Below, one piece after another: positions 52,788 through 61,691 of a stretch of 64,000 nt of DNA. The notes beneath the pieces were generated by a model. That model did no database searches, was not told where the DNA came from, and saw nothing but the letters and a program-made list of their open reading frames with translations. A program made the translations under genes and the position numbers. How positions within the stretch are numbered: the stretch's first letter is position 1; the number at the start of each line of letters is the position of its first letter. Location: assembly GCF_951793255.1 (NCBI RefSeq), contig NZ_OX636706.1, positions 1,261,001-1,325,000 of the forward strand, in the 5' to 3' direction. This stretch comes from Desulfovibrio piger. Its GTDB lineage: Bacteria > Desulfobacterota > Desulfovibrionia > Desulfovibrionales > Desulfovibrionaceae.

Positions 52788-52790
52788 GTT

Positions 52791-53246
52791 ATGGGAACCA
52801 AGGCTCATAGCCTAGCGCATACGAAATGGTTGTGCAAGTATCATATCGTCTTTACTCCAAAATATAGAAGAAAAATAATCTTCGCACAGCTCCGTGAAAG
52901 TATAAAAGAAATTCTGCAATGCCTCTGCAAATATAAAGGGGTTGAGATTCTGGAAGGGCATCTGATGCCGGATCATGTCCACATGCTGGTGTCCATTCCT
53001 CCTAAAATCAGTGTGGCAAATTTCATGGGCTACCTGAAAGGGAAAAGTTCGTTGATGATATTCGATAAGCACGCAAACCTTAAATATAAGTTTGGCAACA
53101 GAAAATTTTGGGCCGAAGGATATTATGTCAGTACGGTGGGGCTTAATGAGGCAACGATCAAAAAATATATCCAGGATCAGGAACGTCACGACATTATGAG
53201 AGACAAGCTGACATCACGCGAATATCAAGACCCCTTTAAGGGGTAG
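52791..53246 (+). CDS. tnpA: IS200-type Y1 transposase TnpA
   Basis: A 151-residue HUH single-strand transposase. It has the metal-binding HVHML pair (PDHVHMLVSIPP near residue 62) and the catalytic Tyr in IKKYIQDQE (near residue 125). It begins with the family-typical AHTKWLCKYHIVFTPKYRRK. It appears complete and intact, so the element may be active. Codon use and base composition (AT-rich) differ sharply from all neighbours, a sign of recent arrival. Confidence 0.95.
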   Translation: MGTKAHSLAHTKWLCKYHIVFTPKYRRKIIFAQLRESIKEILQCLCKYKGVEILEGHLMPDHVHMLVSIPPKISVANFMGYLKGKSSLMIFDKHANLKYKFGNRKFWAEGYYVSTVGLNEATIKKYIQDQERHDIMRDKLTSREYQDPFKG

Positions 53247-53480
53247 CCAAGGCGGCAAGGGCACTGGGCTTGAACAGCGTGAAAGCCAGCGTCTTTAGGC
53301 GCAGCCGGTAACAGGCCCTTACAGGGCCAGAGCAAACCACCCGCTTTGCGGGTGGTTCTGATTTGCATGTCTCTCTTTCCGGACATTTGTTTTTCTGCGT
53401 CCAGAGGGGCGCTGGGAGGGGATAAAAAGGGTCTCCTAACCCTGTGACGGTCTTCGAGCTGCTTTCCCCACCTGCTCTAG

Positions 53481-53554
53481 AAAAAGCGCGTTTGAAGAGG
53501 AAGGGGGACGGGGGAGGAGGCACGTTAGCGCGGGCAAAGCGCCTCCTTCCCCCG
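53481..53554 (-). repeat. Dispersed terminator-like hairpin element, copy E (after rlmN)
   Basis: An imperfect hairpin of about 18 bp (53509-53525 with 53536-53554) begins 15 bp past the rlmN stop. The minus-strand tail GTCCCCCTTCCTCTTCAAAC and CGCGC match copy C. Confidence 0.65.
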
Positions 53555-53568
53555 GAAAGCATTCCCGT

Positions 53569-54642
53569 CTAGGCCTGTTCCCCGGACTCGTTCTGGCGGG
53601 CGGCCTTGAGCTGGCCACAGGCCGCCTTGATGTCCTGCCCCTTGCTCTTGCGGATGATGGCCGTGATGTTGCGGTCCCAGAGGTACTGCTCGAAGGCCAG
53701 CACGCGTTCCGGCGAGGGGGCCTTGTAGGGATCGCCCTCGGAGGGGTTGTAGACGATGAGGTTGAGCTTGCCCTTGACGTCGCTGACCACGCGGGCCAGC
53801 TGCCGGGCCTGTTCCAGACCGTCGTTGACGCCGCCCAGCAGCAGATATTCGAAGGTGATGCGCTCGCGGGTCTTGAGCGGATAGGACTTGAGGGCCTGGA
53901 GCAGGTCCTCGAGGGGCCAGCGGGCGGCCTTGGGCATGATGCGGGCGCGCAGCTCCTGGGTGGGAGCGTGCAGGGACACGGCCAGATAGGCCAGGCCGCT
54001 CTCGCCCAGTTCGCGCAGGCCCTTCTCGATGCCGCAGGTGGAGACCGTGATGCGGCGGGGCGAGAAGTTCAGGCCCTTGTCGTTGTTGAGGCTCTCCAGG
54101 GCGCGCATGACGTTCTTGAGGTTGAGCAGGGGCTCGCCCATGCCCATGAAGACCAGGTTGCGCAGCACGGGCCAGTCGGGGCGGGTATCGCCCAGGTGCT
54201 CGCGGGCCACCAGGATCTGGCCCAGGATCTCGCCCATGGTCATGTTGCGCTCGAAGCCCATGGTGCCGGTGCTGCAGAAGGTACAGGCCATGGCGCAGCC
54301 CACCTGCGAGGACAGGCACTGGGTCCAGCGGCGCACGCCTTCGCGGGAGTCGCTGGGGATGAGCACGGTCTCCACTTCGGCGCCGTCCTGGAGGCGGAGC
54401 AGGAACTTGGTGGTATCGTCGCTGCTCTGTTCCACGGTGACGATCTCGGGCCAGCGGATCTCGGCACACTGGGCCAGGCGTTCCCGGCAGGCTTTGGAGA
54501 CATTGGTCATGGCATCGAAATCGCGGGCCATCTTCTGCCAGATCCATTGCCAGACCTGGACGGCCCGGAACTTGGGCTCGCCCAGCTCGTTCTGCATCCA
54601 GTCGGTGAGTTCGGGCAGGGTATAGTCGAGGAGATTGATCAT
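53569..54642 (-). CDS. rlmN: 23S rRNA (A2503)/tRNA (A37) C2-methyltransferase RlmN
   Basis: A radical-SAM methyltransferase that methylates C2 of A2503 in 23S rRNA and A37 of some tRNAs. The 357-residue product has the cluster motif CAMACTFCSTG (near residue 112), GMGEPLLNLKNV, and the C-terminal methyl-carrying Cys in KAACGQLKA near the end. The ATG at 54642 gives the expected N-terminus (MINLLDYTLPELTDWM). The frame is open further upstream without homology. The ribosome site is weak. Possibly in one unit with the HD-domain gene upstream, although a hairpin lies between them. Confidence 0.95.
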   Translation of the reverse strand: MINLLDYTLPELTDWMQNELGEPKFRAVQVWQWIWQKMARDFDAMTNVSKACRERLAQCAEIRWPEIVTVEQSSDDTTKFLLRLQDGAEVETVLIPSDSREGVRRWTQCLSSQVGCAMACTFCSTGTMGFERNMTMGEILGQILVAREHLGDTRPDWPVLRNLVFMGMGEPLLNLKNVMRALESLNNDKGLNFSPRRITVSTCGIEKGLRELGESGLAYLAVSLHAPTQELRARIMPKAARWPLEDLLQALKSYPLKTRERITFEYLLLGGVNDGLEQARQLARVVSDVKGKLNLIVYNPSEGDPYKAPSPERVLAFEQYLWDRNITAIIRKSKGQDIKAACGQLKAARQNESGEQA

Positions 54643-54769
54643 GGTCTTCGGGGGTGCCACGGCAGGGCTCGACCGTGGGTTGGAGGACAGGCAGGGCGGC
54701 GGGGCGGCTGTGGCCCCGTGTCCGGCACAAGGGCCGCCTGCCGGGAAAATGCCGGAGCGGGAATATGAG

Positions 54770-54809
54770 AGGGAGAGGGAGACGGCATGGCGCCGTGCTT
54801 CCTCTCCCT
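54770..54809 (-). terminator. Hairpin after the HD-domain gene
   Basis: Outer stem AGGGAGAGG / CCTCTCCCT with an inner ACGGC / GCCGT pair, about 50 bp past the stop; no T-run. Confidence 0.5.
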
Positions 54810-54860
54810 TATGGTCGTGTCGTAGCGGTCCCGTTTGGGGTCGCAGGGGGCGGGAGGCGT

Positions 54861-56195
54861 CTAGCCCACGGACTTGCGGGCGTATTCGCACACGAAGTGC
54901 AGGGCCGAGGCACGATCCGTGACTTCGCCCGCGATCTGGGCCTGGAGCAGGGCATCGCGGATGACGCCCACCAGCGGGCCGGGGGCCAGCTTGGTCTCGC
55001 TCATGATCTCGTTACCGTTGAGCAGGGGCTCCAGCATCTGTTCGGGGGTCTCGGCGCGCTCCAGATACTTCATATTGTGGTTGAAGTAGGTGTAGCTGCC
55101 GTCGCGGGCCTGGATGTCCGCACGGGACATGGCGATGAGGCGCGGGTATTCGTCCAGGGCCTTGAAACGGCGGATGCCGCGGTCCGTGAGCATGAAGTGG
55201 AAGCGCATGTGGTAGCGCACCAGATGGCAGAGCAGGTCGATGTCTTCGGGGCTGAAGTGCAGACGGCGCAGGATCTTGCGGGTGACCTTGGCGCCCACGC
55301 GGTGGTGCTGGTAGAAGGTCCACTGGCCGTCGAAGTATTCGCCGGTGAAGAGCTTGCCCACATCGTGGAAGAGCATGGCCATGGTGCCCAGCCAGTCGTA
55401 GTGGAAGCCTTCTTCGGGGTAGTGGCGCATGCACTCCAGGGTGTGGTCGAAGACCGTCTCCTCGGTGTCGTCATCATCGTTGCGGCGCTGGCGGATGCAG
55501 GCCAGGGCGGCCACTTCGGGGATGAGGCCCTGGAGGATGTGGGCGTCGAACATGAGCTTCACGAAGCGGTACATGGATTCGGCGGCCACTTTGCGCCATT
55601 CGTCCATGATGTCGGCGGCGGGCACGTAGTCCAGCACGCGGGTGGACGAACGCACGATGGCCAGCCAGGTGTTGGGCTCGATGGGGATGTCGAAGTTGGC
55701 GGCGAAGCGCAGGGCGCGGATGGCCAGCAGATAGTTGTGGCGCAGGGTCTCGTCCGGCAGGCCGGTGAGCTGGATGAGGCCGCCCTTGACGTCCATGAAC
55801 CCGTCATAGACGTCCCCGGTGGGGGCCGGGCTGCCGAAGCCGGTCATGCGCAGCTGCAGACGCTCCTGGGGGTCCATCATGTTGGCCATGGTGGGGGTGA
55901 TGCGCAGCAGGGAAAGCTCGGGATGGCTGGCATCCTCCACTTCCAGGGCATAGAAACGGAAAAGAACGCCGTCTTTTTCCATCTGGGCGATGGCACGCTG
56001 GTCCGGCTCGACGCGGGCTTCGGGGAAGAGCTTGAGAAGCGTCTCGAGGTCGGGCTCACAGGCGATGTCCACAGCCAGCTGTTTGCTGTGTTTCAAAAGA
56101 TGTTCCTGCACGGGCGCATTGATGACGTGGGCGTCATAGCCGTTGCGCAGCAGGGTTTTGCAGATGGTGATGGCGTCTTTTAGCGCTTTTTCCAT
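54861..56195 (-). CDS. HD-domain protein of the CCA-adding enzyme/poly(A) polymerase lineage with degenerate nucleotidyltransferase
   Basis: A 444-residue cytosolic protein. The middle region matches the RNA- and head-neck region of class II tRNA nucleotidyltransferases (ETLRHNYLLAIRALRFAANFD), and the C-terminal part carries an HD phosphohydrolase motif (AMLFHDVGKLFTGEY, then H...D later). The N-terminal part, expected to contain GGxxRD and DxD, reads YDAHVINAPVQEHLLKH and LAVDIACEPDLETL. The glycine-rich loop and the catalytic aspartate pair are therefore not recognisable. It may be an HD phosphatase/phosphodiesterase that keeps only the fold, or an unusual nucleotidyltransferase. GAGGAG precedes the ATG. 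Confidence 0.65.
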   Translation of the reverse strand: MEKALKDAITICKTLLRNGYDAHVINAPVQEHLLKHSKQLAVDIACEPDLETLLKLFPEARVEPDQRAIAQMEKDGVLFRFYALEVEDASHPELSLLRITPTMANMMDPQERLQLRMTGFGSPAPTGDVYDGFMDVKGGLIQLTGLPDETLRHNYLLAIRALRFAANFDIPIEPNTWLAIVRSSTRVLDYVPAADIMDEWRKVAAESMYRFVKLMFDAHILQGLIPEVAALACIRQRRNDDDDTEETVFDHTLECMRHYPEEGFHYDWLGTMAMLFHDVGKLFTGEYFDGQWTFYQHHRVGAKVTRKILRRLHFSPEDIDLLCHLVRYHMRFHFMLTDRGIRRFKALDEYPRLIAMSRADIQARDGSYTYFNHNMKYLERAETPEQMLEPLLNGNEIMSETKLAPGPLVGVIRDALLQAQIAGEVTDRASALHFVCEYARKSVG

Positions 56196-56608
56196 GAAAA
56201 CTCCTCAAGCGGCAAAGCCGCATCCAGGGAAATCCCCGGCATACATGCGTTGTGAAGGCCTGACCGCATTGCAGGCCGCTGATTTCAGTATCGGCGGCAA
56301 TGGGGGCAAAGTCAAGCAACAGTGCGCTCCGGGCGCGATGTCTCCCGGTGGCAAAAGGGGCTGGAAACGATGCCCTGGCCTGCGGGGAGAGCCTTGCCCG
56401 GATGCCCGCACAAGCTGCCGGTGCGCCCCTCACGACCGCCCCCGGAACGCCTGGGGGCGGGCAGGATGAGAAGGCATGAATCCCGGCATCAGGCCGTGCG
56501 TTCAGGGGAGGGGCAGACCTGTGAGAGGCATGCCGCCGTCCGGCGGGGGGCCGTGCTGTCCTTTCAGGTAAGGTGGGCGGTCTCGCTCACGCGGAGGCCC
56601 CGGGCAAC
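56196..56608. other. Gene-free region between dsrP and the HD-domain gene
   Basis: No coding region or known RNA seen. A small GCGGC/GCCGC hairpin (56209-56221) lies in the leader of the HD gene. The promoter of that gene is probably near 56230-56320, but I found no strong boxes. Confidence 0.35.
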
Positions 56609-56611
56609 AAA

Positions 56612-56639
56612 AAAGGCCCCGTGCGAGCACGGGGCCTTT
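56612..56639 (-). terminator. Terminator of the dsrMKJOP operon
   Basis: A perfect stem AAAGGCCCCGTG / CACGGGGCCTTT with a T-run on the minus strand, 20 bp past the dsrP stop. Confidence 0.95.
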
Positions 56640-56658
56640 GGAGTGCGGGATCGTGAAA

Positions 56659-57825
56659 CTAGTCGCTGAAGTGACCGGTTTCGCGCTTCACGCCCAGGGC
56701 GATCTTCCAGAGCAGGGAGAGCACCAGGGCGCCCACGGCGTACACGCCCAGGGCCACGATGATCTCACGGCCGGTGGGGGCGTATTCGGTGACGGTCTCA
56801 AACATGTTGGGAGTGAAACCACCGATGAGCAGGCCGAGGCCCTTGTCGATCCAGGAAGCGGCAACCAGCAGCACCAGAGCCAGGGGCAGCAGGGGGCCGG
56901 TACGCCACTGCGGCGGGATCAGGATGATCAGGGAAGCGGCGGCCATGACCACAGCGGCCCACATCCAGTTGGTCACCCAGGAAACGTGGCCTTCATGACC
57001 AGCGAACAGGAAGACCAGAGGATGCTGATGACCGGGGATGCCACTGTAGAACGCGGTGAAGACTTCCAGCAGGTAGAAGAACACGTTGATGCACATGGCA
57101 TAGGTGATGATGGTCGTCAGGGTCTTGATGGCGTCGCGGCCGGGATCGAAGCCGGTGAGGCGGCGCACGATGAAGATCAGCAGCAGCAGGATGGCGGGAC
57201 CGGAGCAGAACGCCGAGGACAGGAAGCGGGCGGCCATGATGGCGGTCAGCCAGTAATGGCGGCCGGGGATGCCGGCGTACAGGAAGGCGGTCACGGTGTG
57301 GATGGAGAAGGCCCACAGGATCGAGAGGTAGATCAGGGGCTTGATCCACTTGGGCGGTTCCACGTCATGGCGCTCGGCTTCCAGGGTGACCCAGCCGATG
57401 ACGGCGTTGAGGGTCAGGTAGCCGATGAGCACGATCATGTCATAGAACATGACCGAATTGGGCGTGGGATGCAGCAGCACGTTCATCATGCGCTGGGGCT
57501 GGCCCAGGTCCACCACGATGAAGAGGGCGCACATGACCACGGCCGAGATGGCCATGAATTCACCGAAGATGATCATGCGCTTGAACTTCTTGTAGTGGTG
57601 GAAGTAGGCGGGCAGCACCAGCATGACGGCGGAGGCGGCCACACCCACAAGATAGGTGAACTGCGAGATGTAGAGGCCCCACGAGACATCGCGGCTCATG
57701 CCGGTGATGGAGAGGCCTTCCTGCAGCTGCTGCAGGTAGACCAGGCCGCAACCGGCGATGACTGCGAGCAGGAAGAGCAGCCACAGGTAGTAGGTCTTGG
57801 GACCGGTAAGCAATTTTTCAAGCAT
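56659..57825 (-). CDS. dsrP: DsrMKJOP complex integral membrane subunit DsrP (NrfD family)
   Basis: A 388-residue inner-membrane protein with about ten hydrophobic segments of the NrfD/PsrC family, which exchanges electrons with menaquinone without haem. It is the last gene of dsrMKJOP, starting 12 bp after dsrO. The NrfD-type central motif is present around YAGIPGRHYWLTAIMAARFL. In the complex DsrP pairs with the periplasmic DsrO and DsrJ, while DsrMK faces the cytoplasm and is thought to reduce the DsrC trisulfide made by sulfite reductase. Confidence 0.95.
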   Translation of the reverse strand: MLEKLLTGPKTYYLWLLFLLAVIAGCGLVYLQQLQEGLSITGMSRDVSWGLYISQFTYLVGVAASAVMLVLPAYFHHYKKFKRMIIFGEFMAISAVVMCALFIVVDLGQPQRMMNVLLHPTPNSVMFYDMIVLIGYLTLNAVIGWVTLEAERHDVEPPKWIKPLIYLSILWAFSIHTVTAFLYAGIPGRHYWLTAIMAARFLSSAFCSGPAILLLLIFIVRRLTGFDPGRDAIKTLTTIITYAMCINVFFYLLEVFTAFYSGIPGHQHPLVFLFAGHEGHVSWVTNWMWAAVVMAAASLIILIPPQWRTGPLLPLALVLLVAASWIDKGLGLLIGGFTPNMFETVTEYAPTGREIIVALGVYAVGALVLSLLWKIALGVKRETGHFSD

Positions 57826-57837
57826 GGCCTGTTCTCC

Positions 57838-58620
57838 CTAGATGAGGTAGTAAACGCCGGGCTGGGTGCCCAGATTGGGCTTGCGGCGAATGCTGTAGTT
57901 GGAGGCGAGGGCCTTGCACACATCGGACTTGGGATCGTTGAGATCGCCGAAGAGGATGCGGCCGCCGGCAGCTTCCACGCAGGCGGGCATCTGGCCCACG
58001 GCCAGGCGCTCGGCGCAGAAGGTGCATTTTTCCACCACACCGATCATGCGGGTGGGGTAGGCGGGGTTCGGCACGGGATCGCTCAGGTACTTGCGGGGAT
58101 CCACAAAGTTGAAGGAGCGGGCGCCGAAGGGACAGCCGGCCATGCAGAAACGGCAGCCGATGCAGCGATGGTAGTCCATGGCGATGATGCCGTCTTCCAT
58201 CTGATAGGTGGCCTGGGTGGGGCACACGCGCACGCACGGCGGGTTGGTGCAGTGGTTGCACAGCAGGGGATAGCTGGCATCCTTCACACGGGAGGTCAGG
58301 TGTTCGTTCAGGTCGTCGGGGAAGGCGTGGTCGAACTTTTCGAGCCACATCCACTTGATGTCCTGATGGCCTTCCATGGTGGGCACGTTGTGGGCCTTGT
58401 GGCAGGCTTCGATGATGGGAGCGTATTCCTTGGCGTTCTTGAAGGCGCGGGTGTCGATGACCATGGCCCAGCGCTTGGCCTTCAGGGCCTTGGCGTTGGG
58501 TTCATAGGAGCCGATGCGCGCACCGGCCTGGGCAGAGCCGGCCATGGTGGCCAGGCCGCTGCTCAGGGCAAAGACCGAGAGGCCCGCCACCTTCAGAAAG
58601 GATCTTCTGCTTTTGTTCAT
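57838..58620 (-). CDS. dsrO: DsrO, periplasmic [4Fe-4S] ferredoxin-like subunit
   Basis: A 260-residue Tat substrate (SRRSFLKVAG at residues 4-13) with cysteine groups CNHCTNPPCVRVCP, CIGCRFCMAGCPFGA and CTFCAERLAVGQMPACVEAA, together fit for several [4Fe-4S] clusters, as in HybA-type proteins. The start at 58620 overlaps the dsrJ stop (TAATG). It connects the periplasmic DsrJ cytochrome with membrane DsrP. Same Fe-S family as the ferredoxin at 51094. Confidence 0.95.
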   Translation of the reverse strand: MNKSRRSFLKVAGLSVFALSSGLATMAGSAQAGARIGSYEPNAKALKAKRWAMVIDTRAFKNAKEYAPIIEACHKAHNVPTMEGHQDIKWMWLEKFDHAFPDDLNEHLTSRVKDASYPLLCNHCTNPPCVRVCPTQATYQMEDGIIAMDYHRCIGCRFCMAGCPFGARSFNFVDPRKYLSDPVPNPAYPTRMIGVVEKCTFCAERLAVGQMPACVEAAGGRILFGDLNDPKSDVCKALASNYSIRRKPNLGTQPGVYYLI

Positions 58621-59003
58621 TACTTGTTCCCCTTGGGAAGAATGTGGCAGGTCCAGCAGTAAGGATCGACGCTGTTGGACACGTGGCACTTGTCGCAGAA
58701 CTCTTCGTAGTTGCTGTGGCACTTCAGGCAGGTGTTCTGCAGGCTGATGGTCCACTTTTTGCCGGTGGACGACACATAGGTGCGGTTCTCATAGCGCAGG
58801 GCCTGATCGCGCCATTCGTTGAGCAGGTACATGTGCTCGGCGCGCATGAACTCGACGGGTTCCACGCATTCCTTTTCATTCTGGGGCAGGACGATGGCAG
58901 GACGCTTGTAGTCCTTGGTACCGCCGAAGTTGGCCCAGAAGGGGGTGGAGAACAGGACCGCGAAAACGAGGATCCCGAGAATGACAGCTTTGGCGTTGTA
59001 CAT
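58620..59003 (-). CDS. dsrJ: DsrJ, triheme cytochrome c
   Basis: A 127-residue periplasmic cytochrome anchored by an N-terminal hydrophobic segment (VILGILVFAVLFSTPFWAN). It has three CXXCH haem sites closely spaced near the C-terminus: CLKCH, CDKCH and CWTCH. In the family one haem has an unusual His/Cys ligation; a Cys earlier in the protein (EKECVEPVEFMR) is a candidate for that ligand. GGAGGAA lies within the end of dsrK. Its maturation needs reduced apocytochrome thiols. Confidence 0.95.
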   Translation of the reverse strand: MYNAKAVILGILVFAVLFSTPFWANFGGTKDYKRPAIVLPQNEKECVEPVEFMRAEHMYLLNEWRDQALRYENRTYVSSTGKKWTISLQNTCLKCHSNYEEFCDKCHVSNSVDPYCWTCHILPKGNK

Positions 59004-59007
59004 GTTG

Positions 59008-60633
59008 TTATTCCTCCTCGGCCTCGGCGGTCACATTGGGCAGGTCTTCCTGACGCAGGTCCATGGTGCGCTTGCATTCGCCCTTCATGACCAGGGCATT
59101 GGCCACCAGTTCGTGCACGCCGCTCACGGTCACGCCGGGGGCCCAGTAGTCGGCCAGGGGCGGCAGGGTGGCGCGGTCGATGGCGCAGACGCAGGCCATG
59201 TGGTTGACGCCGTACTTTTCCTGCACATAGCGCAGGGCGTTGCCACGAGGCATACCGGAACGCATGCGCAGTTCCATGATTTCTTCGGTGTTCAGACCGG
59301 AACCGGCGCCGCAGCAGAAGGTCTGCTCACGGATGGTGTTCTCGGGCATTTCCACGAAGTTGTTGCACACGGCCTTGAGCACGTAACGGGGTTCTTCCAG
59401 CAGACCCATACCGCGAGCGGGGTTACAGGAGTCGTGGAAGGTGGTGATGATATGGTCGTTACGGCTGGGATCCAGGTTCAGCTTGTTGTGCTTGATCAGG
59501 TCGGCCGTGAACTCGGTGATGTGCACCATCTTGGTGGCAGCCGCGTTGGTGAACTTGGTGCCGGTGATGGGGGAGGTGGGCACATCCATCATGCAGGACG
59601 GGGCCGGGCCGTTGTAGGTGGCCATGTACTGGTTGATGACGCGCCACATGTGGCCGCATTCGCCACCCAGGATCCACTTGGCGCCCAGACGTTCGGCTTC
59701 GGCGTACATCTTGGCGTTGAGCTTCTTGGCCATGTTGAAGGTGGTGAAGGAACCGAAGTTGCCGCCTTCAGAGGCATAGGTGGAGAAGGTGTAGTCCAGA
59801 TCCAGTTCGTGGAACAGCATCAGGTAGCCCATGAAGGTGTAGATGCCGGGGTCCGCGAACACGTCGCCGGAAGGCGTGATGAACAGGATCTCGTGGCCCT
59901 TTTCGTTGAAGGGGGTCTTGGGACGGATGCCGGTGATGGTTTCGCAGTCATCGGCCAGCATTTCCACGATTTCCACGAAGGAGTGGGGCTGGATGCCCAG
60001 GTGGTTGCCCGTGAAGGAGCAGTTTTTCACCGGGTCCATGATCCAGTGGATGCCCAGGCCCACTTCGTGCAGCAGTTCACGCACGATGGCCGTGATCTCG
60101 GCGGTGTCGATGCCGTAGGGGCAGAACAGGGAGCAGCGGCGGCATTCGGTGCACTGGTAGGCGTAGTAGAAGAGTTCCTTCACCACTTCCTTGTCCCAGC
60201 TGCGGGCGCCGGCGCGCTTGCCGAGGATCTTGCCCAGCTTGGTGTAGTCGCGGCGGTACAGGGAGCGCAGCAGCTCGGCACGCAGCACGGGCATGTTCTT
60301 GGGGTCGTTGGTGCCCAGGAAGAAGTGGCACTTGTCGGCGCAGGCGCCGCAGCGCACACAGATGTCCATGAACAGCTTGAGGGAGCGGTGCTTCTGCAGG
60401 CGTTCCTCAAAGGCGTCACAGAGGATCTGTTCCCAGTTTTCGGGCAGGTTCCAGTCTTCGGCCGCCGGATCCCAATCGTGGGGATTGGGCATGTGCAGCA
60501 GCTCCATGGTTTCCTTCTTGGCCGGATAGCAGAAGCTGCCCGGCGCAAACTGGGGCTTGATGTCCAGCCAGGGTTCCGAGGGAAACTCGGGACGGCTGGC
60601 GATGAGTTCTTGTGGCGTAGGTAATTTAGCCAT
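59008..60633 (-). CDS. dsrK: DsrK, HdrD-like catalytic iron-sulfur subunit
   Basis: A 541-residue cytoplasmic-face subunit related to heterodisulfide reductase HdrD. It has two [4Fe-4S] ferredoxin motifs (CVRCGACADKCHFF near residue 92 and CTECRRCSLFCPYG near 166), then CCG-type domains including HDSCNPARGMG and TFCCGAGSGLN (near 440) that hold the noncubane catalytic cluster. It is thought to reduce the DsrC trisulfide or disulfide. AAGGAG precedes the ATG; it starts 12 bp after dsrM. Confidence 0.97.
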   Translation of the reverse strand: MAKLPTPQELIASRPEFPSEPWLDIKPQFAPGSFCYPAKKETMELLHMPNPHDWDPAAEDWNLPENWEQILCDAFEERLQKHRSLKLFMDICVRCGACADKCHFFLGTNDPKNMPVLRAELLRSLYRRDYTKLGKILGKRAGARSWDKEVVKELFYYAYQCTECRRCSLFCPYGIDTAEITAIVRELLHEVGLGIHWIMDPVKNCSFTGNHLGIQPHSFVEIVEMLADDCETITGIRPKTPFNEKGHEILFITPSGDVFADPGIYTFMGYLMLFHELDLDYTFSTYASEGGNFGSFTTFNMAKKLNAKMYAEAERLGAKWILGGECGHMWRVINQYMATYNGPAPSCMMDVPTSPITGTKFTNAAATKMVHITEFTADLIKHNKLNLDPSRNDHIITTFHDSCNPARGMGLLEEPRYVLKAVCNNFVEMPENTIREQTFCCGAGSGLNTEEIMELRMRSGMPRGNALRYVQEKYGVNHMACVCAIDRATLPPLADYWAPGVTVSGVHELVANALVMKGECKRTMDLRQEDLPNVTAEAEEE

Positions 60634-60645
60634 GATGTCAGCTCC

Positions 60646-61668
60646 TTACTCGGCGGCCTTGGAAGAGGGCTGCTTTTCCAGCGGCAGGCCGGCTTCGGCC
60701 ATGGCATCGCGGTAAACGTCCTCATATTCGGCATAGGTGAAGTACTGCTTGGGCGGGTTCCAGGGGTTCACGTGGCGCACTTCGCGGGTGTTGGTGGGAA
60801 GGTTGCGCGTGGGGCTGAAGAACACGCCAGGCATGTGCATGAGCTTGGAGAAGGGGAAGTACAGCAGCAGCACGCTGACAAAGGCCAGATGCATGAAGAA
60901 GAGCGGGCTGATGCCGTCGGGGGCCACGGGCGAGAAGTGCACCAGACCCATGATGAAGACCTTGACCTGGGCGATGTCGGTCTTATCGAAGTAGCGCATG
61001 CAGATACCGCTCAGAACGACGCCCAGGATGAGGAACAGGGGGAAGTAGTCGTTCATCAGGGAGATGTAACGCAGACGCTGGTTGAACAGACGACGGGCCA
61101 GCAGGAAGAGCACGGCCACCAGCAGCAGGCCACCGGTCCAGAAGAAGCGGGGGGCGCCGATCTGCATGATGCCGTCGATGCTTTCCATGAAGGTCAGCCA
61201 GCCGGGCACCGGATCCATGAAGAAACGGAAGTGGCGGATGAAGACCAGCAGGAAACAGTAATGGAACAGCAGGGCGAAGAACCACAACCACTTGGAGGAG
61301 TAGTAGATGGTGCGGGGGCCCTTGGTCACAGGGTCGAATTCACGCACGTCGGCCGCGGTATTGCGGAACAGCGAACGGAAGAAGCAGACTTCCAGGAACA
61401 TGCGGACGACCACACCGAACTTGGTGTTGGGGCAGTCCCACTTTTCATGTTTGATGAAGTCCAGCGACTTTTCCTGACCCCCGGTCGTGGGGATGCTGAA
61501 AGGCACGGGCGATTTGGCCCAGTAAACCATGCGCCAGATGACGCCCAGGAAGAAGGTGACTACCGCCACATAGGGCAAAACCACGCCGAACAGGTACGAC
61601 AGACCAATGGCCGAACCTGCCCAGGCAATGGCCCCGATGAGCGCCACCACCAGCAATGATGCGAACAT
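60646..61668 (-). CDS. dsrM: DsrM, membrane cytochrome b subunit
   Basis: A 340-residue NarI-like membrane protein with six hydrophobic segments. Histidines in ALLFHYCFLLVFIRHFRFF and LVHFSPVAPDG are placed as haem b ligands. It passes electrons between menaquinol and DsrK. GAGGTAGGGA precedes the ATG. It follows the RsbRD_N gene by 23 bp, so the operon includes that gene. Confidence 0.95.
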   Translation of the reverse strand: MFASLLVVALIGAIAWAGSAIGLSYLFGVVLPYVAVVTFFLGVIWRMVYWAKSPVPFSIPTTGGQEKSLDFIKHEKWDCPNTKFGVVVRMFLEVCFFRSLFRNTAADVREFDPVTKGPRTIYYSSKWLWFFALLFHYCFLLVFIRHFRFFMDPVPGWLTFMESIDGIMQIGAPRFFWTGGLLLVAVLFLLARRLFNQRLRYISLMNDYFPLFLILGVVLSGICMRYFDKTDIAQVKVFIMGLVHFSPVAPDGISPLFFMHLAFVSVLLLYFPFSKLMHMPGVFFSPTRNLPTNTREVRHVNPWNPPKQYFTYAEYEDVYRDAMAEAGLPLEKQPSSKAAE

Positions 61669-61691
61669 TCCCTACCTCGCTTCGAAGAGTG

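Larger units (their letters stand above)
52681..53357 (+). mobile_element. IS200-like insertion sequence (IS200/IS605 family, tnpA only)
   Basis: The ends are marked by matching subterminal hairpins: AACCACCCGC-TAT-GCGGGTGG (52681-52701) on the left and AACCACCCGC-TTT-GCGGGTGGTT (53335-53357) on the right. These are the recognition structures of single-strand transposition. One Y1 transposase gene lies between them, with no tnpB. AT content is much higher than in the flanks. Exact cleavage sites just outside the hairpins cannot be fixed without an empty site. Confidence 0.85.
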
